Below are positions 17,001 to 22,771 of a stretch of 35,935 nt of DNA, one piece after another. The stretch lies in the NCBI GenBank assembly GCA_948528155.1, contig CAOSZT010000004.1:1-35935 (forward strand), given 5' to 3'. The DNA comes from an uncultured Clostridia bacterium (GTDB lineage: Bacteria; Bacillota; Clostridia; TANB77; CAG-508). Under the pieces are notes generated by a model. That model ran no database searches. It was given only the letters and a program-made list of their open reading frames with translations, and had not been told where the DNA came from. Both the position numbers and the translations under genes were made by a program. The number at the start of each line of letters is the position of its first letter. Position 1 is the first letter of the stretch.

Positions 17001-18835
17001 CTTTAGTATCAGCTGGAACAGGATTAGATAATAGGAATAATGTAACAGGAAATATTAATATTAGAGAAGTTCAAAATTATAATGACAAATATAAAAAATG
17101 TATAATAGATGTAAATTCAGTAGTACAACCATATGAAACAAGTTATGTATATGTACAATTTAAACTAGAAAGAACAGCTGTACTTGAAATTGTAAATAGT
17201 AGAGAGACTTTATATAATTGTGCAGAAATAAATTCATATACAGTTTATAAAGATCAAGAAGGAAATACAGTTGCAGCAGTAGATAAAGATTCAGTTCCAG
17301 GAAATTCAGTAATTGGAAATACAGATACATTTGAAGATGATACAAATTCAGCACCTCCTGTATTGTTAGAAATTAATGATAATGCAAGAAATATACAAGG
17401 TACAGTGTTTGTAGATAGTACATCAAATGAATTGAAAACTGGAGAAATTAGACAGGGTGATGGTATATTTAATGATGGAGAAAAGACAATAGAAGGTGTT
17501 AAAGTAACTTTACATGAATTAAATAATTCAATACCAGATATGGTTACAACAACTGATGCAAATGGTAATTTTAGATTTGAAGGGTATATTCCAGGACAGT
17601 ACATTGTAACATATATTTGGGGAGATAAAACATATACAGTTCAATATTATAAGGGTACAGTTTATGATGTAAGTAGAAAACAAAATGATATGTATTGGTA
17701 CAGAGGATCAGAGCATGGAAATGACATAATAGATGTTGCTACTAGAAAAACAGATGCTATTGATAATTATGATACAAGAATAAAAATAGATAATGAAATA
17801 TCAGCAATTACTGATAATACTATATATGAACAAATTAGAAAAGCATATGATGGAGAAAATTCTGGTATTACAATAACTAAAATGGATTCTACAACTCCAA
17901 CTATGGAATTTAGTGTAGAATATGAAACAGTAGAAACTGATGGGACTATTGATAAAGTTGAGTTTATTGTTAAAAATGTAGATTTTGGAATTGTAGAAAG
18001 AGCTAGACAACAATTAGATATGGAAAAAAGAGTATCTTCATTTAAGGTAACTTTAGCTAATGGTCAAGTATTAGCTGATGCAAAGATTGATGAAAATGGA
18101 AATTTAACTGGTTCACATGATTATGTAACTTATATGGGTCCAAATTCTAATAATGGCTTTAGTTTTAAAGGTTATGTAAGGGCAGAAATTGATAATGAAT
18201 TATTAGAAGGGGCAAAATTAGAAGTTAGTTATGATATTAAAGCAATTAATAATAGTGAGTTAGATTTTATGACAGAAGTATATTACAAATATGGTACTAC
18301 AGGAGGAAATATTGTTACTTTAACTCCATCAGCAGTAGTTGATTATTTAGATAAAAATTTAGGATTTGAAGCAGATAAAAATCCTGACTGGAAGGAAATA
18401 ACTTTAGCAGAATTACAAACACTTAATGCTAAAAAATTGAGTGAAATAAATGCAGAAGAGTTCTTAAATAATAGAATGTTGTTATTTACAGATAAAACGG
18501 CAGTTGCTTTGAAGCCAAAAGAAACTGTTAATGTAGGATTAAATGTTTCTAAATTATTGACAACTTCAAAGGATTTAACTTTTGATAATGATGCTGAAAC
18601 TGTAAGAATTGATAAACCTACAAATACTAATACTTCAACAATTCCAGGTCAAACTCCTCAACACACAGGTAGTGTTATTCAATATTTCCCTGCAGATAGT
18701 GCTGAAGAGGTACAAATTACTCCAAGTACTGGTGGTAATAAGAATTTTGTAATTCCTGTTGTTATTGGAATTACAGGCTTAGTAATATTGAGTTTTGGTG
18801 TAATTGGTATTAAAAAGAAGATTGTTGATAAATAA
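14030..18835 (+). CDS. Thioester-domain (TQXA) adhesin with CnaB and SdrD-B-like stalk
   Basis: A 1601-residue sortase-type surface protein. ATG 14030 follows AAAGGAGGT. A membrane/signal segment lies at about 14-34. An N-terminal TQXA/thioester-like head (about 45-185) has C76 in YYCVMYQKP and Q138 in TTTQRALYKE, the Cys-Gln pair expected to form an internal thioester. CnaB-like domains follow from about 344, 448 and 561; the last two are clear duplicates (WEGKYKLTETRNPNYGY against WEGKHILTEVNNPNYGY). SdrD-B-like domains start near 669 (LSGFVWQD) and 1121 (IQGTVFVD). The C-terminal signal is TPSTGG, then a membrane helix and KKKIVDK. Four further ectodomain cysteines (851, 862, 1024, 1064) are unusual. 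TED proteins of other Gram-positives bind host surfaces covalently. That role here is inferred. Confidence 0.88.
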   Translation: MIYGGSRKSYKSKVLILIIIILITLLIGILCKNSIAAYLGSASNGLNNIKSKGRAAVGDTVTASYNDLVSRRDYYCVMYQKPLHGTVNYSVGRYISINGNTATNDVGQSYTSIENGKLAYILSRGEGYGAQHAYTTTQRALYKEINTWYDSVGSRLGISNKWILNNSVAGGDSLIAEATNYAKNLGNDDSSSEGNATDKTNKSKVTVTSYTDNNVEYLRVGPFNWKFSGKLKSVKVYGDSNNVISDVKYSKFEGNSEKFYNNIEEITSGKDFYISIKADSGFSKIGKMVATTQVTSGDSTYSAQIWFLNSAYMQNTILVSTGTGITSPDSVDATFNYDIPLIKDIEILKIDSIKQDVKLDNVAFILQNKETGEYLKKSGSTYTFVNKAQATEFKTENGRISIKGVPVATYVAFETKNPNKGYEVPEKGTTIAISDNTKKITNDYHLGKIRIEKVDKVYTNKKLKDVEFTLIAQTGKYKGQYVGVDEKGNAFYSKTAVYIKTNDNGIIEINEIWEGKYKLTETRNPNYGYLIDEENLDIETEVKPYKTSDIQVKDRYRLGNLVIEKVDMKHHEIKLEGVEFTLKALTGEYAGRYISTDIEGNAVYSDSEVRIKTNEDGRLEIHKIWEGKHILTEVNNPNYGYIIDENSKVIELDVQAYETWGKSIENEQVYIRLSGFVWQDIYQGKENLRNDYYNTNIPSDYLDKDDKAFNGIPIKLKRISTGEIVKEGYSDRKEFTNKDQVTTSEERNLYEEIDGGEYVFEYVRIDELSDYYVEFEYNGLIYQSVISHLDHNNGSKATDKVERDILDKNFASINSTGINEVNVNNGNSDVYNIKYNETVEHSTSIKDSSACILHAKTNDAGCNINNYFVPGQTEIRYINLGLYEREQADMALAHDLQNVHVGVNGYWHVYNYNKRNVESKDSESWNVGVRFKSSFTSTYKRPVYKSDLDYETADKSKELQVYLTYKIAFKNESKYLTKVNNILDYFDNRYSLVSAGTGLDNRNNVTGNINIREVQNYNDKYKKCIIDVNSVVQPYETSYVYVQFKLERTAVLEIVNSRETLYNCAEINSYTVYKDQEGNTVAAVDKDSVPGNSVIGNTDTFEDDTNSAPPVLLEINDNARNIQGTVFVDSTSNELKTGEIRQGDGIFNDGEKTIEGVKVTLHELNNSIPDMVTTTDANGNFRFEGYIPGQYIVTYIWGDKTYTVQYYKGTVYDVSRKQNDMYWYRGSEHGNDIIDVATRKTDAIDNYDTRIKIDNEISAITDNTIYEQIRKAYDGENSGITITKMDSTTPTMEFSVEYETVETDGTIDKVEFIVKNVDFGIVERARQQLDMEKRVSSFKVTLANGQVLADAKIDENGNLTGSHDYVTYMGPNSNNGFSFKGYVRAEIDNELLEGAKLEVSYDIKAINNSELDFMTEVYYKYGTTGGNIVTLTPSAVVDYLDKNLGFEADKNPDWKEITLAELQTLNAKKLSEINAEEFLNNRMLLFTDKTAVALKPKETVNVGLNVSKLLTTSKDLTFDNDAETVRIDKPTNTNTSTIPGQTPQHTGSVIQYFPADSAEEVQITPSTGGNKNFVIPVVIGITGLVILSFGVIGIKKKIVDK

Positions 18836-18886
18836 AATTTTATAAAAGAGGGCATTAATTTGAATTGCTCCTTTGAGTAAATATAT

Positions 18887-18927
18887 AAAAAAGATGTGTA
18901 TCTTTTTAAAAAGATACCATCTTTTTT
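18887..18927. terminator. Bidirectional intrinsic terminator between convergent genes
   Basis: AAAAAAGAT (18887-18895), a 20-bp perfect palindrome (GTATCTTTTT joined to AAAAAGATAC) and ATCTTTTTT form a near-perfect stem with A-run and T-run on opposite sides. It lies between the stop of the plus-strand adhesin (18835) and that of the minus-strand gene (18929) and can serve both. Confidence 0.8.
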
Positions 18928-18928
18928 A

Positions 18929-20203
18929 TTATTTTATGAAATTAAACCAAGTTGGAGATGTTACTACTGATGAAAATTCAATGGTTTTTATTAATGTTAA
19001 TCCTTCATTGTTTCTTTGTGCTATGTTTTTATTGTACGTATCAGCTGAATAATTATTTATTTGATATGCTGAAATTTGTTTTGGAGTCCTTCCATTTGAA
19101 TCACCTACACATATTTGGATATTTCCAATGTCTATATTTTCTGTATTTATTATAAATCTTGCATATTTGTTTACATCAGCATTTGTATCTATTAGAAATA
19201 TAGCAGAACTATATTCACCATAATTTTCATTATTATCATTTAAATATGTATAATTCCATCTAGAGTTTTCCCAATAATAAGGTTTTCCATTATCTGATTC
19301 ATCAAAGACTTCTTCTTTATTGATAGTAGTTAGTAATTCGTTTCCTTTTTTTGTATATAATTTTATTTCTGATATTGCTGCACAATTTCCTCCAATATGG
19401 CTATATATATCAAATAAAATTGTATTTGAATTTTTTTCTCCTATAAAATCATACCATTCTGGAGATGTTATTATTGATGTAAATTCAACTTTTTTTATTA
19501 ATGTTAATCCTTCATTGTTTCTTTGTGCTACATTTTTGTTATATGTTTCATTTGAATAATTATCTATACTATATACAGATATTGATTTGGGTGTACGATT
19601 TTCTGGATCTCCTATACATATATTTATGTGTGAAATTTCTGTTTCTTTTCCTATGTCTATAATAAATCTTGCATATTCTTCTGAATTACTATTATTATTA
19701 TGTAGAAATAAAGTACAATTATTTCCACCTTCTAAATTATAGCTATAATTAATATTATTGTCATATAAATTGGTATAATTCCAATATGTATGATTCCAAT
19801 AATAAGGTTTTCCATTATCTACACTATCAAATACTTCATTTTCAATTATGTTATAATTAATTTTATTATCATATTTATCATATATTGTGATTTCTGATAT
19901 TGATGCACCATTTCCATCAAAATGACTATAAATTTCAAACAATATATATCTATTTTGTTTTTTATTTTCATTTATTGTTATATATTTGTCGATTTCGTTT
20001 TTGTATTCTGTTATTTTATTATTTTCCGAGTTTTTTTCGTTTTCTGATATTTCTTTTGCTTGTTTTGCCATATCTAGTATTTTTTTGCCAGTTAAATTAT
20101 TTATGGTTATACTTACTAATATTAATAATATTATAATAGTTATAACTAAAGCTATTAATGTTATTCCTTTACTTTTTTCTTTACTTTTATATTTACTTAT
20201 CAA
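18929..20203 (-). CDS. Pilin-like secreted protein with duplicated beta-rich (discoidin-like) domain
   Basis: A 424-residue protein. It starts at TTG 20203 with AGAGGAG 8 nt upstream. The N terminus is a type IV prepilin-like leader: KSKG13 followed by ITLIALVITIIILLILV, a hydrophobic helix continued by a charged helix (about 41-75). The usual Glu at mature position 5 is absent (Ala). The rest is two tandem copies of a domain of about 165 residues (about 87-254 and 262-424), sharing the blocks NGKPYYW, YARFII, RTPK-IS and AQRNNEGLTLIK and ending in SP-W-(Y/F)-(D/N)FI. The ILF(E/D)IYSH-AISEI pattern resembles F5/8-type (discoidin) jelly rolls, so carbohydrate or surface binding is a guess. No other pilus genes are nearby. 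Confidence 0.78.
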   Translation of the reverse strand: MISKYKSKEKSKGITLIALVITIIILLILVSITINNLTGKKILDMAKQAKEISENEKNSENNKITEYKNEIDKYITINENKKQNRYILFEIYSHFDGNGASISEITIYDKYDNKINYNIIENEVFDSVDNGKPYYWNHTYWNYTNLYDNNINYSYNLEGGNNCTLFLHNNNSNSEEYARFIIDIGKETEISHINICIGDPENRTPKSISVYSIDNYSNETYNKNVAQRNNEGLTLIKKVEFTSIITSPEWYDFIGEKNSNTILFDIYSHIGGNCAAISEIKLYTKKGNELLTTINKEEVFDESDNGKPYYWENSRWNYTYLNDNNENYGEYSSAIFLIDTNADVNKYARFIINTENIDIGNIQICVGDSNGRTPKQISAYQINNYSADTYNKNIAQRNNEGLTLIKTIEFSSVVTSPTWFNFIK

Positions 20204-20258
20204 CTTATTCTCCTCTTTTGTTTATTTTTTGTATTTTTTGCTATTTTATTCTTATGAC

Positions 20259-20287
20259 ATAATATTATAATATTACAGTTTTGTCAA
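20259..20287 (-). promoter_or_regulatory. Sigma-A-type promoter for the pilin-like gene
   Basis: On the minus strand TTGACA (20287-20282), a 17-nt spacer and TATTAT (20264-20259). Predicted start near 20252, about 50 nt before TTG 20203. It mirrors the promoter of the divergent gene at 20388, which has the same two hexamers and spacing. Confidence 0.7.
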
Positions 20288-20334
20288 ATAAGTCAAATAT
20301 TATTAAGAATTTTCTGATTTTATGTAATTAAAGG

Positions 20335-20363
20335 TTGACAATATTGGGATTATTATGTATTAT
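20335..20363 (+). promoter_or_regulatory. Sigma-A-type promoter for the anchored thioredoxin-like gene
   Basis: TTGACA (20335-20340), a 17-nt spacer and TATTAT (20358-20363). The transcript would start near 20370, leaving a very short leader with AAGGGGG just ahead of ATG 20388. Confidence 0.7.
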
Positions 20364-20387
20364 ATATGTAAATAAGGGGGAAGAGAT

Positions 20388-21479
20388 ATGAGAAAAAATA
20401 TAAGTATTTTTTTAGTTTTAATAGTATTAATTTTAGCTTTTATTATACCATCTAAAGTTAATGCTGCTGTATTAGATTTATCTAAATATATTAGTGAAGA
20501 TCTAGTAACTACTTTTAAGCATGAAGGTGTTACTAATTATGATTTGACAAAATATAATAAAAATAATGACAAAAGAGTTAATATTTATGTATTTAGAAAA
20601 GATGGATGTCTAAATTGTAAAAATTTATATACTAATTTTATTGCAACTAAGTTATTAGCTAGTCATGGTGATAAGATTAGAATTACTAGTTATGAAGTGT
20701 TTAATAATGCAATTAATTATAGTTTGTTAGATAAGGCGAAAACATTGTTAAATGAATATGATCCTAATGGATATGCTACACCAATTGTATTTATAGGAGA
20801 TAAAACTTTTTCGGGTGCTGATGCTTTACAAAAAGAAACAGAAATTCAAAATGCAATTGATACATTATATAATAGTAATAATAGATATGATATTCTTGAA
20901 GAACTTGGTGGTAAAAACGTATTTACAGATAATGGTAAAAATGTTACATTAACAAGTAATACTAGATTGGATAAAAATTATACTCTAAAAGTTAGTGAAG
21001 TTGATAATAAAAGTATTAAAATAGAAGATGGTTTTGAATATATAGTTTCATATGATATTTCTATGTATAATGGAACTGTAGTTGTGCCATTAAGTAATGG
21101 ATCTTTTAAAATTAGAATTCCTATTACTGCTGTTTATGATAAATATAAGGTTGGTTATGTAAAAGATGGAAAAATTCAAGAGGATTTTGTAGCTACTTTT
21201 AATAATAATTATATTGAATTTACAACAACTCATCTATCTGAATATGTAGTATATGGAGCTAATAATAAAACTCCAGATGCAAATCAAGATGTGAATAAAA
21301 ATCCAGATGTAAGTCAAAATTCAAATGTAAATAGTAACAAAAATAATACAATTAAAAATACAGTTGGTGAACACAATCCTCAAACATTAGATACAATACA
21401 AATTTATGTACTAATTTTAGTATTAGCAACTATTTCATTAATTGTAAGTATTATATTATTAAAAAATAAAAAATTTTAA
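20388..21479 (+). CDS. Sortase-anchored thioredoxin-fold protein with NPQTLD signal
   Basis: A 363-residue exported protein. Signal peptide about 1-26 (FLVLIVLILAFIIPSKVNA). A thioredoxin-like domain at about 60-165 has a redox motif C74-L-N-C77 (KDGCLNCKNLY) and a likely cis-Pro at 132 (YATPIVFIGDK). A beta-rich domain follows (about 180-290), then an Asn-rich linker. The C-terminal sorting signal is NPQTLD (330-335), followed by a hydrophobic helix (about 339-357) and KNKKF. NPQT-type motifs are the classical substrate of class B sortases, and a class B sortase is the next gene. A thiol-disulfide role at the cell surface is inferred from CxxC plus cis-Pro. Its partner reductase, if any, is not in the window. 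Confidence 0.85.
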   Translation: MRKNISIFLVLIVLILAFIIPSKVNAAVLDLSKYISEDLVTTFKHEGVTNYDLTKYNKNNDKRVNIYVFRKDGCLNCKNLYTNFIATKLLASHGDKIRITSYEVFNNAINYSLLDKAKTLLNEYDPNGYATPIVFIGDKTFSGADALQKETEIQNAIDTLYNSNNRYDILEELGGKNVFTDNGKNVTLTSNTRLDKNYTLKVSEVDNKSIKIEDGFEYIVSYDISMYNGTVVVPLSNGSFKIRIPITAVYDKYKVGYVKDGKIQEDFVATFNNNYIEFTTTHLSEYVVYGANNKTPDANQDVNKNPDVSQNSNVNSNKNNTIKNTVGEHNPQTLDTIQIYVLILVLATISLIVSIILLKNKKF

Positions 21480-21481
21480 TT

Positions 21482-21551
21482 AAAAAATGGTGTTCCAGAT
21501 TATAGTTTCTTTGTTTAGTAACATTAGTATATTTGGAATGCCATTTTTTTT
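21482..21551 (+). terminator. Long hairpin with T-run between the thioredoxin-like gene and the sortase
   Basis: Sixteen bases at 21482-21497 pair with 21534-21549 (two G-U wobbles, otherwise perfect), with a loop of about 36 nt and then a run of T. It is a strong intrinsic terminator or attenuator. The sortase ribosome site (GGAGTG, 21553-21558) begins right after the T-run. Confidence 0.7.
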
Positions 21552-21562
21552 GGGAGTGTTGA

Positions 21563-22399
21563 ATGAAAAAGGCAAGGTATGCAAAAAAACAAAATAAACT
21601 TTTAGTATTTGTGTTTGTTTTATCGATTATATTTGTTATTTTTAGTTTATTAAAGATTTTTGTGTGGATTTTTGATAACTATAAGATTAAAAAAGAAGTT
21701 AGTATGATAGAAAAAGAGGTAATTATTACAGAAATACAGAATACAGAGGCAACAGCTGAACAAATACTTGTTGATGAAAACGAAATTTTAGAAGATGATC
21801 CATATTGGGATTTAAAGAAAATAGATTATTTAGAAGCTGATTTTTCTAATTTAGAAAAAACTAATGATGAGGTAGTTTCTTGGATTTCTGTTTCTAATAC
21901 AAATATTAATTATCCAATTGTTCAGCATTCAGATAATGAATATTATCTAAATCATTCTTTTAATGGTTATAAAAATGATGCTGGTTGGGTTTTTATGGAT
22001 TATCGTAATTCTGTTGAAAACTTAGGAAAAAATACTATTATTTATGCACATAATAGAAAAGATGGAACAATGTTTGCTAGTCTTGAGGCAGTATTAAGTA
22101 ATAATTGGTTTGAGAATAAAGAGAATTATGCTGTGCGAACTTCAACAAAATATGAAAATGCTTTGTGGCAAGTATTTAGTGTATATCGTATTCCAACTAC
22201 AAGTGATTATATTCAAACTGATTTTTTAACTGATAAATCATATGATGAATTTTTAAATAAGATTAAAAATCGTAGTTTTTTTGATTTTAAGACAAATGTG
22301 AATACAAAAAATAAAGTACTTACATTGTCAACATGTTATAATAGAAATGACAGAATTGTAATGCATGCAAAATTAATTAGAAGCCAAATTAGAAACTAA
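21563..22399 (+). CDS. srtB: Class B sortase
   Basis: A 278-residue membrane-bound transpeptidase that cleaves a sorting signal and joins the protein to a cell-wall amine. ATG 21563 has GGAGTG just ahead. An N-terminal membrane anchor lies at about 13-37, then an extracytoplasmic catalytic domain. The active residues are present: H163 (YAHNRKDGTMF), C258 (TLSTCYN) and R264 (DRIVMHAKL). The segments DNEYYLNHSFNG and GWVFMDYRN are typical of the class B fold. It follows the NPQTLD protein directly, so that protein is the likely substrate. Whether it also handles the LPYSG and TPSTG proteins nearby cannot be told from sequence. Confidence 0.93.
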   Translation: MKKARYAKKQNKLLVFVFVLSIIFVIFSLLKIFVWIFDNYKIKKEVSMIEKEVIITEIQNTEATAEQILVDENEILEDDPYWDLKKIDYLEADFSNLEKTNDEVVSWISVSNTNINYPIVQHSDNEYYLNHSFNGYKNDAGWVFMDYRNSVENLGKNTIIYAHNRKDGTMFASLEAVLSNNWFENKENYAVRTSTKYENALWQVFSVYRIPTTSDYIQTDFLTDKSYDEFLNKIKNRSFFDFKTNVNTKNKVLTLSTCYNRNDRIVMHAKLIRSQIRN

Positions 22400-22418
22400 T
22401 ATTATAAAAGTTTGTAGA

Positions 22419-22460
22419 TAAAATTTTGAGGTGCAGTTGCTCCTCAAATTTTATTTATAA
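22419..22460 (+). terminator. Intrinsic terminator after the sortase gene
   Basis: AAAATTTTGAGG (22419-22430) pairs with CCTCAAATTTT (22441-22451) with a single bulged T and a 10-nt loop, and is followed by ATTTAT. It lies 20 nt after the sortase stop. Confidence 0.65.
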
Positions 22461-22505
22461 ACTGTAACTTGTTGGTCCCCACATTCATTTCTAAAAAATA
22501 ATATA

Positions 22506-22549
22506 TTATAGCTCTTTTGCTACTTTATAGATCTAAAATTTGACCTGAA
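22506..22549. repeat. Intergenic element, copy B (partial)
   Basis: The match to copy A at 8714-8757 is 38 of 44, ungapped, including the identical blocks TTATAG, TCTTTTGCTACT and TTTGACCTGAA. The left terminal arm seen in copy A is not recognisable here. It lies about 220 nt before spoIIE, similar to the 255 nt between copy A and its downstream gene. Confidence 0.6.
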
Positions 22550-22771
22550 TTCTAACAGAGAGTTTTTTTATCATAAAAGTTATTAAAATATTGCAATTCC
22601 CGTCAATATATATTAAAATATATTGTGTAAATTGATAAATAATGAAAAAAATATAAATTATATATCACATATTGTAAAAAACTTTTTTTTATAGCTTTCT
22701 AAAAAAGACAAAAAATACAAAGGACAAGTAGTAAAATAAGGTTAATAAAAAAGTTTAGAGGTGGTGTAAGG

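Larger units (their letters stand above)
22400..22771. other. 372-bp intergenic region: terminator, partial inverted-repeat element, spoIIE leader
   Basis: No gene is seen. It contains the sortase terminator (22419-22460), the second copy of the dispersed element (22506-22549), then a very AT-rich stretch leading to the spoIIE ribosome site (GAGGTGG near 22757). I find no convincing -35/-10 pair and no exact Spo0A box for spoIIE. Confidence 0.5.

Noticed and set aside
17254..17604. Long minus-strand frames inside the adhesin genes
   Set aside because: They are shadows of AT-rich coding sequence on the plus strand, without ribosome sites or recognisable protein features.
22600..22771. Spo0A box or sigma-A promoter for spoIIE
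   Set aside because: AGACAAAAAA and TTGATA-like strings occur, but no exact TGTCGAA box and no pair of hexamers with 16-18 nt spacing was found.
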